Part shown: one piece after another, positions 49,330 to 58,367 of the stretch
Layout of the letters: each line of letters opens with the position of its first letter
How positions within the stretch are numbered: the first letter of the stretch is position 1
Assembly (NCBI GenBank): GCA_028871475.1
Contig: JAGWMZ010000009.1
Span: 97,886 to 161,885 of the forward strand
Direction of reading: 5' to 3'
DNA length: 64,000 nt
Source of the DNA: Sphingomonadales bacterium
GTDB lineage: Bacteria > Pseudomonadota > Alphaproteobacteria > Sphingomonadales > Sphingomonadaceae
The notes under the pieces: generated by a model
The model's database searches: none
What the model was told of the DNA's origin: nothing
Seen by the model: the letters and a program-made list of their open reading frames with translations, nothing else
Translations under genes and position numbers: made by a program

Positions 49330-49830
49330 TTATTCATCAAGAGGCACCGTCACCTCGCCGGGGCGGGTGATGCGGGCACGGATCGGCTCGCCCTTGGCCG
49401 TGCCGTCACGCACGGAACGCACCCTGATCCAGTCGCCCACGGCGCCGTTGTCCATCGCCTCGCCCGGCTGGCTGACGGCAAAACCATCGCCTGACACCAC
49501 GATCGCCACCGCCTCGCCGCGCTGGACGGCGGCAGAGGCCTGCGGCGCGGAGCGAACATTGACATAGAGGTGCCAGCTGCCCGGATCAGGGCATTCCACG
49601 ATCACGGAATCGCGCCGCACACCGCGCCACGACACCGAAAGCGGCGAGCGACAGGTCGTCATGCGCAGCCGCCGGTCAACCGGCATAGCGGCGCCTCCGG
49701 TGGAGCCAATGGCATGGCCGGTGAAATCGGCGACGGCCGCATCAATGGCGGCCGGGTCGGTGAAGGCGCCCTGCGCCAGCGCGGGGCTGGCAAGCAGCAG
49801 AGCAAAAAAAGGAGCAATCTTGCGCATCAT
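49330..49830 (-). CDS. flgA: Flagellar basal body P-ring formation protein FlgA
   Basis: Signal peptide; C-terminal VSQPGEAMDNGAVGDWIRVRSVRDGTAKGEPIRARITRPGEVTVPL SAF-like region. Confidence 0.88.
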   Translation of the reverse strand: MMRKIAPFFALLLASPALAQGAFTDPAAIDAAVADFTGHAIGSTGGAAMPVDRRLRMTTCRSPLSVSWRGVRRDSVIVECPDPGSWHLYVNVRSAPQASAAVQRGEAVAIVVSGDGFAVSQPGEAMDNGAVGDWIRVRSVRDGTAKGEPIRARITRPGEVTVPLDE

Positions 49831-49869
49831 ACGTACCTGACGTGATGGAACGGACCAAGCCCAATCAAA

Positions 49870-49885
49870 AGCAAGAGTCATGCCA
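49870..49885 (-). promoter_or_regulatory. Sigma-54 promoter TGGCAT-GACTC-TTGCT upstream of flgA
   Basis: Full match to TGGCAYG-N4-TTGCW, 40 bp before the flgA ATG. Confidence 0.82.
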
Positions 49886-49892
49886 CACAGCA

Positions 49893-50336
49893 TCAGGACA
49901 CACCGGCACGATCATAGGCCAGCGATGCCAGCACCACGAAAGGCGTGCCCGCGGCCTCGGGCTCAAGCACCAGCCGGGCAGGCAGGGTCGCACCGCGCGC
50001 CTCACGCATCAACCTGCCCCCCTCGGCGAGTGCGCGCGTCTGGGCGTCGGGCGGATAATGCAGGGTGATGGTCAGCTCCTCGCGCTTGTCGATCTGCTGT
50101 TGCGCCAGCCAGGCGCCCAGCCCCGGCCCACCCGGTACCTGCCGCCAGACCGTCAGGGGCTGCGCGCGGACCGGATCGGCAAGCGCGGAGGGTTGCGGCG
50201 GCGGCGGGGGAGGCAAGGCATGTATGGGCGCGGGTTTGGGCGCCGGATCGGCCATGGCGGCGGCCGTCACCATGAAAAGGATCAGCGACAGGTCGGCCAG
50301 CATGGTCTGCCAGCCGATGGCAGCGCGGGTCATCAT
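49893..50336 (-). CDS. ExbD/MotB-like small single-TM protein
   Basis: MMTRAAIGWQTMLADLSLILFMVTAAAMA: single N-terminal TM with an Asp in an ExbD/MotB-like position; short periplasmic domain; paired with the MotA-like ORF. Confidence 0.55.
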   Translation of the reverse strand: MMTRAAIGWQTMLADLSLILFMVTAAAMADPAPKPAPIHALPPPPPPQPSALADPVRAQPLTVWRQVPGGPGLGAWLAQQQIDKREELTITLHYPPDAQTRALAEGGRLMREARGATLPARLVLEPEAAGTPFVVLASLAYDRAGVS

Positions 50337-51025
50337 GCCTCCTCGCCTTCCAGTTCGGCATGGGGCGCGGCAACGACATGGCGCAAGGCATCGCGGCGCG
50401 GAATGGCCTGAACGACCTCACTCTCCAGCCATTCGGCCAGCGCGCGGCGCTGATTGTCCTCGCGCCCCGCATGGCGTTCGACCAGGCGCGCCAGTGGGCC
50501 AAGCACGAGATGGGCGGCAATCAACCCATACAGCGTGGCATGCACCGCCATGGCGATGGCCGGCATATAGGCAGCGCGATCGACCCCGCTCGTCGGCAGA
50601 CGGCCCAGCGAGATCAACGTGCCGGCCAGACCGAAGACCGGCGCCAGTTCGGCGGCCTGAACCAGCGTGTTGTTGGCCGCGCGCACCGGGGCAAGGCGGC
50701 TTTCGCGCTGCTGGTGAAGGGCCTCGCGCGCGCCGGCAACGCTGCGCTGGGCGACCAGCGCGTCGAGCGCCGCATCAAACTCGGCATCGCCCACGCTGTC
50801 GGGCTGGGCACGCAGCAGGCCGTCGCGGTGAATGTCCTGCAGCACGCGCGCCATATGCGCGCGCACGGCATCGGCGTCGAAGGGACGGCCTGATATCAGC
50901 GTTCGCCCCAGCTGGCGCAGCGTGGCGCGGCAATCGGCCAGGCCGCAGCGCAGGAAGGTGGCCAGCAGCGTGCCGCCAACCACAATAGCCAGTGTGGAAA
51001 CATCGATCAGCGATGCGGGGTTCAT
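50333..51025 (-). CDS. MotA/TolQ/ExbB proton channel family protein
   Basis: LIDVSTLAIVVGGTLLATFLRCG (MotA-like N-terminus); LAPVFGLAGTLISLGRL and MAVHATLYGLIAAHLVLGPLA (channel-family TM motifs). Confidence 0.75.
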   Translation of the reverse strand: MNPASLIDVSTLAIVVGGTLLATFLRCGLADCRATLRQLGRTLISGRPFDADAVRAHMARVLQDIHRDGLLRAQPDSVGDAEFDAALDALVAQRSVAGAREALHQQRESRLAPVRAANNTLVQAAELAPVFGLAGTLISLGRLPTSGVDRAAYMPAIAMAVHATLYGLIAAHLVLGPLARLVERHAGREDNQRRALAEWLESEVVQAIPRRDALRHVVAAPHAELEGEEA

Positions 51026-51123
51026 GAAAGGCCTCTTGAATCCATGGGCCGGGCGAAGGGGGACAGAGCCCGGCGAACACGAGAACGGAGCACATGATCC
51101 AGCTTTCAGCCCATGGCCGAAGA

Positions 51124-51150
51124 TTGCCGCAAACCGGCAAAACATTGCCG
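51124..51150. promoter_or_regulatory. Alternating half-site array TTGCCG-N5-CGGCAA-N4-TTGCCG; candidate enhancer for a flagellar NtrC-type activator
   Basis: Three perfect alternating 6-bp half-sites 44-70 bp upstream of the flgB sigma-54 promoter. Confidence 0.5.
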
Positions 51151-51193
51151 CCTGCCGGCGCGAACATCGGCAGAAAGGGCCCAATCGGGCATT

Positions 51194-51209
51194 TGGCACG
51201 GCTTTTGCT
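51194..51209 (+). promoter_or_regulatory. Sigma-54 promoter TGGCACG-GCTT-TTGCT upstream of flgB
   Basis: Perfect match to TGGCACG-N4-TTGCW; 50 bp before the flgB ATG. Confidence 0.9.
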
Positions 51210-51258
51210 GAAATACGGACATCGGCCCCATGGCCACCTGTAACGGGTAAGATGACAG

Positions 51259-51621
51259 ATGAGTGACGCCGCCAGCAATACCAGCCTTTTCGGCATCCAC
51301 GGCATGGCCCTGGAGCTGCGCTCGCAGCGCATGGGTCTGCTTACCAGCAACATCGCGAACGCCTCGACCCCCGGTTACAAGGCGCGCGACATCGACTTCA
51401 ACGCCGCCCTGCAAAGCGAGATGGCCGGCGCATCGACAGACAAGGCCACCAGGCGCGCCACGCTGTATCGCGTGCCGGTGATGCCCAGCCTGGATGGCAA
51501 CACGGTGGACATGTCCACCGAGCAGGTCGCCTTCTCGGAAAACGCGATGGGTTATTCCACTGCGCTCTCCTTCATCAGCGGCCGGGTCAACACGATCACC
51601 CGCGCGATCAAGGGAGAGTAA
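51259..51621 (+). CDS. flgB: Flagellar basal body rod protein FlgB
   Basis: FGIHGMALELRSQRMGLLTSNIANASTPGYKARDIDFNAAL. Confidence 0.95.
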   Translation: MSDAASNTSLFGIHGMALELRSQRMGLLTSNIANASTPGYKARDIDFNAALQSEMAGASTDKATRRATLYRVPVMPSLDGNTVDMSTEQVAFSENAMGYSTALSFISGRVNTITRAIKGE

Positions 51622-51624
51622 GCG

Positions 51625-52044
51625 ATGAGCAACCCCACCACCACCGGATCGCTCAACCTGTTCGATGTCGCCAGCCGCGGCATGTCGGCGCAGCTGGTAC
51701 GCATGAACGCGGCCGCCTCGAACCTGGCCAATGCCGGCGCCGTGGCCGGCAGCGCAGCGGAAGCCTATCGCCCGCTGCGTCCCGTCTTCGCCCAGCAGCT
51801 TGATGCCGCCAATGGCCTTTCCACGGTCAATGTCGCGGGCATCGTGCGCACCAATGCCGCGCCCATCCGCGAACACAATCCCGGCCACCCGATGGCCGAC
51901 GCCAACGGCGATGTCTGGACCGCTCCGGTCGATGAGAACGCCGAGATGGTCGAGATGCTCGATTCCTCGCGCCAGTATCAGAATCTGGTCGAGGCCATGT
52001 CCACCGCCAAGCAGTTGATGCTCGACACAGTGAGGATGAAATAA
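51625..52044 (+). CDS. flgC: Flagellar basal body rod protein FlgC
   Basis: FDVASRGMSAQLVRMNAAASNLANAGAV...NVDENAEMVEMLDSSRQYQNLVEAM. Confidence 0.94.
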   Translation: MSNPTTTGSLNLFDVASRGMSAQLVRMNAAASNLANAGAVAGSAAEAYRPLRPVFAQQLDAANGLSTVNVAGIVRTNAAPIREHNPGHPMADANGDVWTAPVDENAEMVEMLDSSRQYQNLVEAMSTAKQLMLDTVRMK

Positions 52045-52385
52045 TGACCGCCGTATCCGGAACCAATTCGTCGAGCTCGTCGAGCTCCTCCAACAGTTCT
52101 GCTCCTGCCTCGAACCAGACGCTGGGCATGAATGACTTCATCAGCCTGCTGACCACCGAGCTGAAGAACCAGGACCCGACCGCGCCGCAGGACAACACGC
52201 AGATGATTGCCCAGATGGCGCAGTTCTCGACGCTTTCGGCCACCAGCACGATGAACACCACCATCAGCGGCATTTCCGACAAGCTCGACAAGATCATTGC
52301 GGCCCAGCAGGCCGCGACCAGCTCGTCGTCCTCGACCACCGGCACGTCGACCAGCAATTCATCCGGCAGCAGCGCCACCGCCTGA
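52044..52385 (+). CDS. flgD: Flagellar hook assembly protein FlgD (short form)
   Basis: QTLGMNDFISLLTTELKNQDPTAPQDNTQMIAQMAQFSTLSATSTMN; only 113 aa. Confidence 0.9.
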   Translation: MTAVSGTNSSSSSSSSNSSAPASNQTLGMNDFISLLTTELKNQDPTAPQDNTQMIAQMAQFSTLSATSTMNTTISGISDKLDKIIAAQQAATSSSSSTTGTSTSNSSGSSATA

Positions 52386-52432
52386 CCGCCACCGCCTGAC
52401 CGCCACAGTCCTAACCGCAAGAGGTTGAGCCC

Positions 52433-53245
52433 ATGTCCTATTACACCTCACTGACCGGCATGCGCAACGCGCAGACCGAACTCAACACCATCTCGAACAA
52501 CCTGGCCAATGCCGAGACGACGGGTTTCAAGAAGAGCACCGTCAACTTCGCCGATATCGTGGCGGGCAGCACCTATACCAATGCCAAGAACACGGTTGGC
52601 CTGGGTTCGATGGTCAAGTCCGTCACGCAGGACTTCACCTCGGGCGCGATGCAGAACACGGGTTCAGCGCTGGATCTGGCGATCAACGGCAATGGTTTCT
52701 TCACCGTCACCAACCCCACCACCGGCCAGACCCTCTACACCCGCAACGGCAATTTCAACACTGACGGCAGCGGCAACATCCAGGACGTTGACGGCAACAA
52801 CGTGCAGGTCCTGGCCTATGATTCGGCTTCGGGCACCTATGCCACCACGCCCAGCAACGGCGTGATCCCGCCGACGAATGCCGCCGGCGCGACCTACACC
52901 TCGGTCGAGGTCAAGAGCGACGGCTCGGTCATCGCCTCCTATGCGGACGGCACGAACACCGATGTCGGCAAGATCGCCCTGGCCAGCTTTGTCTCGCCCA
53001 GCGGCCTGCTGCAGGTCGGCAACCAGCAGTGGCAGACCTCGGGTCTTTCGGGCCCGCCGACCTACAGCGCCCCCACCTCCGATGGCACGGGCACGATCCT
53101 GTCGGGCGAACTGGAACAGTCGAACGTGGACACCGCCTCGGAAATGGTCGGGCTCATCACCGCCCAGCGCTATTTCCAGGCCAACGCCAAGGCCATCGAC
53201 GCCAACACCCAGATCTCCGACGCTGTCATCAACCTGCGGTCGTAA
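52433..53245 (+). CDS. flgE: Flagellar hook protein FlgE (short)
   Basis: MSYYTSLTGMRNAQTELNTISNNLANAETTGFKKSTVNFADIV; C-terminal LEQSNVDTASEMVGLITAQRYFQANAKAI. Confidence 0.88.
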   Translation: MSYYTSLTGMRNAQTELNTISNNLANAETTGFKKSTVNFADIVAGSTYTNAKNTVGLGSMVKSVTQDFTSGAMQNTGSALDLAINGNGFFTVTNPTTGQTLYTRNGNFNTDGSGNIQDVDGNNVQVLAYDSASGTYATTPSNGVIPPTNAAGATYTSVEVKSDGSVIASYADGTNTDVGKIALASFVSPSGLLQVGNQQWQTSGLSGPPTYSAPTSDGTGTILSGELEQSNVDTASEMVGLITAQRYFQANAKAIDANTQISDAVINLRS

Positions 53246-53248
53246 ACC

Positions 53249-53998
53249 ATGGACAAGCTGATCTACACGGCGATGTCGGGCATGACGGACTCGATGACGC
53301 GCCAGCGCGTCATCGCGGCCAACATGGCCAATGCCCAGACCATCGGCTTTCGCGCCGAAATGCTCTATTCCACGCCGGTGACCCTGAAGGGCCCGGCGCT
53401 GGAAGCACGCGCCATGAGCTCGGGCGAAGTCAAGGGCGCCGACATGCGCCAGGGCAACGTCAACGCAACGGGCAACGTGCTGGACATCGCCATGCAGGGC
53501 AGCGATATGATGGCGGTGCAGGCCGCCGACGGCAGCGAGGTCTACACCCGTCGCGGCGATCTTTCGGTTTCCGCGACGGGCGTGCTCTCCAATGGTGACG
53601 GGCGCCCCGTCATCGGCAATGGGGGCCCGATCACCGTGCCGCCCGACGGGGTGATCAAGATCGGCCCGGATGGCTCGGTTCTCTCGGGAGATCCGTCCAA
53701 TCCGAACCAGCCGCCCACGCTGGTCGACAAGATCAAGATCGCCAGCACCGATGGCATGACCATCGAAAAAGGCCTCGACGGCTTTTTCCGCGTGGCTGGC
53801 GGCGGCATTCTGCCCACCAATGACGATGCGAAGGTCACCGTCGGCGCGCTCGAGGAATCGAACGTCAGCCCCAGCGAGGTGATGGTGCAGATGGTGCAGG
53901 CCCAGCGTCTCTTCGACATCCGCACCAAGCTGCTGTCCACCGCCAAGGACATCGACCAGTCGGGCACCAGCCTGCTGCGCCAGTCCGCCTCTTCCTGA
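53249..53998 (+). CDS. flgF: Flagellar basal body rod protein FlgF
   Basis: MDKLIYTAMSGMTDSMTRQRVIAANMANAQTIGFRAEM; position between flgE and flgG. Confidence 0.93.
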   Translation: MDKLIYTAMSGMTDSMTRQRVIAANMANAQTIGFRAEMLYSTPVTLKGPALEARAMSSGEVKGADMRQGNVNATGNVLDIAMQGSDMMAVQAADGSEVYTRRGDLSVSATGVLSNGDGRPVIGNGGPITVPPDGVIKIGPDGSVLSGDPSNPNQPPTLVDKIKIASTDGMTIEKGLDGFFRVAGGGILPTNDDAKVTVGALEESNVSPSEVMVQMVQAQRLFDIRTKLLSTAKDIDQSGTSLLRQSASS

Positions 53999-54028
53999 GC
54001 CCATTAAGACACCACAGAAAGGTCCGCC

Positions 54029-54817
54029 ATGTCCGCTTCCGCACTTCAGGTCGCCCGAACCGGGCTCGAGGCTCAGGATACGCGCATGCGTGTCATCGCC
54101 AACAACCTGGCCAACGTTGCCACCACCGCCTTCAAGCGTGATCGCGCCAATTTCGCCACGCTGGCCTATCAGGACATGCGCGTGGCGGGGCAGCAGAACA
54201 CCTCGCAGAACAATTTCGCCACCGGTCTCAACCTTGGCACCGGCGTTGCCGTGCAGGGCACCAGCCGCCAGGAACAACAGGGCACGCTCGACACCACGGG
54301 CAACACCTATGACGTGGCGATCCAGGGCGAAGGCTATTTCCAGGTGCTGCTGCCCACCGGCCAGCTCGCCTATACCCGCGCGGGCAATTTCTCGCTGTCG
54401 GGTCAGGGCGAGATCCAGACCTCGGACGGCTATCCCGTCCAGCCGGCCATCACCGTCCCCACCGGCGCCACTTCGGTGACCATCGGCAGCGATGGCACGG
54501 TGACGGCCATGGTGCCCGGCTCGACCACTGCCACACAGATCGGCCAGATCACCACGGCGACCTTCACCAATCCTTCGGGGCTTCAGGCCTTGGGCGGCAA
54601 CCTGCTTCAGGAAACCGCCGCCAGCGGCACCGCGCAGATCGCCATTGCCGGCCAGACCGGCCATGGCACGATCCAGCAGGGCGCGCTGGAAACCTCGAAC
54701 GTCAACATCGTGACCGAGCTGGTCGACATGATCGAATGTCAGCGCGCCTATGAGATCAACTCCAAGATGATCTCCTCGGTCGACGACATGCTCAAGAACG
54801 CCAACCAGACGCTGTGA
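54029..54817 (+). CDS. flgG: Flagellar basal body rod protein FlgG
   Basis: VARTGLEAQDTRMRVIANNLANVATTAFKRDRANFATL...ELVDMIECQRAYEINSKMI. Confidence 0.95.
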   Translation: MSASALQVARTGLEAQDTRMRVIANNLANVATTAFKRDRANFATLAYQDMRVAGQQNTSQNNFATGLNLGTGVAVQGTSRQEQQGTLDTTGNTYDVAIQGEGYFQVLLPTGQLAYTRAGNFSLSGQGEIQTSDGYPVQPAITVPTGATSVTIGSDGTVTAMVPGSTTATQIGQITTATFTNPSGLQALGGNLLQETAASGTAQIAIAGQTGHGTIQQGALETSNVNIVTELVDMIECQRAYEINSKMISSVDDMLKNANQTL

Positions 54818-55491
54818 GTGTAGCGATGCCTGTCTCCCGTATCCTTGGTCTGGGCCTGCAGGCCGCCGTGGCGCTGGCTCCGGTGCCGGCGCTGGCCGGT
54901 GGCAAGCCGCCCGCCGGCTTTGCCGCCACGCCCTATACGCCGCCCCCGCCCCATCCCGCCGATGGCGCGATTTTCAACGCCGCCAGCGTCTATTCGCCGC
55001 TGGTGACCGGCGCGCTGGCCCATGGCGTGGGCGATACGCTGACCATCATCCTGTCAGAAGTGACGACGGCGTCCAAGACCTCGAACACCAAGACCCAGCG
55101 CAGCGGCAGCGCCAGCATCACGCCGCCCACCGCCGGGCCTTTCGCGATCAATCCCAATGCGCTGAGCGCCGGCAGTCAGGGCGCCTTCTCGGGCGCGGGC
55201 AACACCGCGCTGTCGAGCACCTTCAACGGCACCATCGCCGTCACGGTGGTCGAAGTGCGGCCCAATGGCACGGCCGTGGTGCGCGGCGAAAAGCGCATGC
55301 TGCTCAGCCAGGGCCAGGAATGGATCCAGTTCTCGGGCATCGTGCGTCTGGCCGATATCGATCTGGATAACAACGTCCTGTCGGGCAAGGTCGCCGATGC
55401 GCATATCGAATATGCCGGCAACGGCGCCATCACCCGCGCCTCGCGTGAGGGCTGGCTGTCGCGCTTCTTCAACATCATCACCCCGTTCTGA
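54814..55491 (+). CDS. flgH: Flagellar L-ring protein FlgH
   Basis: VGDTLTIILSEVTTASKTSNTKTQRSGS...VVRGEKRMLLSQGQEWIQFSGIVRLADI. Confidence 0.95.
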   Translation: MSVAMPVSRILGLGLQAAVALAPVPALAGGKPPAGFAATPYTPPPPHPADGAIFNAASVYSPLVTGALAHGVGDTLTIILSEVTTASKTSNTKTQRSGSASITPPTAGPFAINPNALSAGSQGAFSGAGNTALSSTFNGTIAVTVVEVRPNGTAVVRGEKRMLLSQGQEWIQFSGIVRLADIDLDNNVLSGKVADAHIEYAGNGAITRASREGWLSRFFNIITPF

Positions 55492-55504
55492 CGGAGATTA
55501 TTCG

Positions 55505-56638
55505 ATGTCTGATCTGACTGCCGCCGCCCTGTTTCGCCTGCTGCGCCGGAGCCTGCTGGCTCTGGCCGTGCTGGCGCTGCCGGTCGCGGCACCCATGGCC
55601 CATGCCGAACGCATCCGCGACCTTGGCAATTTCCAGGGCGTGCGTAGCAACCAGTTGACCGGCTATGGCGTCGTGGTGGGTCTGGACGGATCGGGCGATG
55701 ACAATCTCGAATATGTCACCCAGGCAATGAAGGGCGTGTCGGGCCGCATGGGGCTGCAGTTGCCGCCCGGCATCCAGCCCAACCTGAAGAACGCCGCCGC
55801 CGTGATGATCACCGCCGATCTGCCCGCCTTTGCCAAGCCGGGCCAGCGCATCGACGTGACGGTGGCCGCCATCGGCAAGGCCAAGAGCCTGCGTGGCGGA
55901 TCGCTGGTGCTGGCACCGCTGTTTGGTGCCGACGGCAAGATCTACGCCATGGCGCAGGGCAATCTGGCCGTGGGCGGCCTGGGCGTTTCGGCCAAGGACG
56001 GCTCGCAGCTTTCGGTCAATGTGCCCACCGTCGGCCGCATTGCCGAGGGTGGCTCGGTGGAACGCGCGGTCGACACCGGCTTTGACAATGCCGAGGTGCT
56101 GCGCTGGAACCTGTTCACCGCCGATTTCCTGACCGCCGAACGTGTGCGCGATGCGATCAACCGCCGCTGGCCAGGCATGGCGACCTCTGACGATGCGGTG
56201 ACGATCTCGCTGCGCCTGCCCATGGGCGCCGACACGCGCACCAGCATCATGGCCGCCATCGAGATGATCGACGTGACGCCGGCCGAGGCGCCTGCCAAGG
56301 TCATCGTCAACAGCCGCACCGGCACGGTGGTGATCAACAGCGCGGTGCGCCTCTCGCCCGCCGCCGTTTCCCATGGCAAGCTGGTGGTGCGCATCGACGA
56401 GAAGAAGGACGTCTCCCAGCCCGGTCCCCTGTCGAACGGCCGCACGGTGGTGACGCCCAACAGCAATATTTCGGCCAGTGAGGAAACCGCCCATATTGCG
56501 CTGCTTCCCAAGGGCGCATCGCTGTCGCGGATCGTCGATGCCCTTAATTTGCTGGGCGTTACGCCGTCTGATCTGGTGGCGATCCTCGAGGCGCTGAAAC
56601 AGGCCGGAGCGCTGAAAGCTGAAATGGTGGTGATATGA
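55505..56638 (+). CDS. flgI: Flagellar P-ring protein FlgI
   Basis: ERIRDLGNFQGVRSNQLTGYGVVVGLDGSGDD; start at ATG 55505. Confidence 0.97.
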   Translation: MSDLTAAALFRLLRRSLLALAVLALPVAAPMAHAERIRDLGNFQGVRSNQLTGYGVVVGLDGSGDDNLEYVTQAMKGVSGRMGLQLPPGIQPNLKNAAAVMITADLPAFAKPGQRIDVTVAAIGKAKSLRGGSLVLAPLFGADGKIYAMAQGNLAVGGLGVSAKDGSQLSVNVPTVGRIAEGGSVERAVDTGFDNAEVLRWNLFTADFLTAERVRDAINRRWPGMATSDDAVTISLRLPMGADTRTSIMAAIEMIDVTPAEAPAKVIVNSRTGTVVINSAVRLSPAAVSHGKLVVRIDEKKDVSQPGPLSNGRTVVTPNSNISASEETAHIALLPKGASLSRIVDALNLLGVTPSDLVAILEALKQAGALKAEMVVI

Positions 56639-57015
56639 GCGATACGTCCATCTCTGGCGCCGCGGCAGGGGCGGCCTCCTCGGCCATGGCCGGGACCAGC
56701 CCCAGCGCAGCCATGCCCACCGACGCCAAGAAGCTGCATCAGGTCGCCCAGCAGTTCGAAGCGATCTTCGTGCGCCAGATGCTGGCCGAGGCGCGCAAGT
56801 CGAACATGGGCGACACCCTCTTCAACAATCAGGGCACCGACACGTTCCGCGAAATGCAGGAACAGACCTTTGCCACGCTGATCACCAAGCAGGGCGGCCT
56901 GGGCTTTGCCAAACTGATCGAAAAGCAGCTGACCGCACAGATGGCCCGCATCCAGAACAGCGCCGCCGGCACGCCTGCGGGCAACGGCGCCGCAACCACC
57001 CAGCAAAAGGGCTGA
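56635..57015 (+). CDS. Rod-binding protein (FlgJ N-terminal domain only)
   Basis: KKLHQVAQQFEAIFVRQMLAEARKSNMGDTLFNNQGTDTFREMQEQTFATLI. Confidence 0.9.
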   Translation: MSDTSISGAAAGAASSAMAGTSPSAAMPTDAKKLHQVAQQFEAIFVRQMLAEARKSNMGDTLFNNQGTDTFREMQEQTFATLITKQGGLGFAKLIEKQLTAQMARIQNSAAGTPAGNGAATTQQKG

Positions 57016-57019
57016 CCCG

Positions 57020-58351
57020 ATGGCTTCGGATATGCTGCAAATCGGTTCGAGCGGGCTGCGCGCGGCGCAGGCCGCGCTCGACGTCACCTCGCAGAACATC
57101 GCCAATGCCTCGACCTCGGGCTATGTCAAACGGTCGGTCAGCCTGTCGGAGCTGTCGAGCACCGGCATGGGCAGCACGCGCGGCGTGGTCTCGCAGTGGG
57201 GCGTGCAGGTCACCGGCATCAACCGCAATGTCGACACGGTCGCGCAAAGCGAAATGCGCCGCACCGGCTCGGCCGCCGCCGCCGCCGATACGCTGGTCAC
57301 CGGCCTCACCTCGGTCAATGACGCGGTCGAAAACTCGGGCGTCTATTCCTCGATCACCAATTTCCAGAGCGCGCTGTCCAAGCTTGCGGCGAGTCCGGCG
57401 GACTCCTCGCTGCGCGCCAATGTGCTCTCGGCGGCCAGCGCCATGGCGCAAAGTTTCAACACCGCCAGCACCAGCCTGGCCGCGACCCAGAGCGGCTTTG
57501 CCCAGACCGCCAGCGACGGCGTGACGCAGGTCAACACGCTGGCCACCAATCTGGCCAAGCTGAACCTGTCCATCGCCAGCAACAGCGACCCTGACACCCA
57601 GGCCAATCTGCTCGACCAGCGCGATTCGATGCTGCAGCAGCTCAGCCAATATGGCGATGTCACCACCACCATCGCCAGCAATGGCACGGTCAACGTCCAG
57701 ATGGGCGGCGCCAGCGGCCCCATGTTGGTGACGGGCAGCACCGCCAGCACGCTGGCGATGAGCCAGGATTCGACCGGCGCCATCAGCTATACGCTCGGCG
57801 GCTCGGCTCTCACGCTCAGCGGTGGTTCGCTGGCCGGCACGCAATCGGCCATGGCCGCCTCGATCAGCGCCGGCACCTCGCTTGACAGCATCGCCAGCCA
57901 GCTGATGACCACGGTCAACACTGCGCAGGCGAGCGGCGTCGCCTATGACGGCACGGCCGGCCAGCCGATGTTCTCGGGCACGGGCGCGGGCAGCATGGCC
58001 GTGGCGCTGACCTCGGGCAGCCAGGTGGCCGCGGCCGCCGCCGGTTCGGGCGCCAACAGCAACGATGCCACCAACGTCAATGCCCTCATCTCCTCAATGG
58101 GCAGCGTCGACATCGCCGGGCAGACCAACAGCCTGCTCTACAATTTGTCGAGCGCGGTGCAGAGCAACACCGCGACGCGCGACACGCTCGACACAATCGC
58201 GACCAATGCCAAGAATGTCGTGGCGGGACAGAGCGCGGTCAGCCTCGATGATGAAGCGGCCAATCTGGTGCGTTACCAACAGGCTTATCAAGCTTCTGCC
58301 AAGGTTATTTCGGTAGCACAGACCCTGTTCAACCAATTGCTCCAGATCTAA
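57020..58351 (+). CDS. flgK: Flagellar hook-associated protein FlgK
   Basis: GSSGLRAAQAALDVTSQNIANASTSGYVKRSVSLSEL...LDDEAANLVRYQQAYQASAKVI. Confidence 0.93.
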   Translation: MASDMLQIGSSGLRAAQAALDVTSQNIANASTSGYVKRSVSLSELSSTGMGSTRGVVSQWGVQVTGINRNVDTVAQSEMRRTGSAAAAADTLVTGLTSVNDAVENSGVYSSITNFQSALSKLAASPADSSLRANVLSAASAMAQSFNTASTSLAATQSGFAQTASDGVTQVNTLATNLAKLNLSIASNSDPDTQANLLDQRDSMLQQLSQYGDVTTTIASNGTVNVQMGGASGPMLVTGSTASTLAMSQDSTGAISYTLGGSALTLSGGSLAGTQSAMAASISAGTSLDSIASQLMTTVNTAQASGVAYDGTAGQPMFSGTGAGSMAVALTSGSQVAAAAAGSGANSNDATNVNALISSMGSVDIAGQTNSLLYNLSSAVQSNTATRDTLDTIATNAKNVVAGQSAVSLDDEAANLVRYQQAYQASAKVISVAQTLFNQLLQI

Positions 58352-58367
58352 CGTAAAGGCCCTCACC

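Noticed and set aside
52664-54664. 666-aa minus-strand ORF antisense to flgEFG
   Set aside because: Opposes three clear flagellar genes; no recognisable domain.
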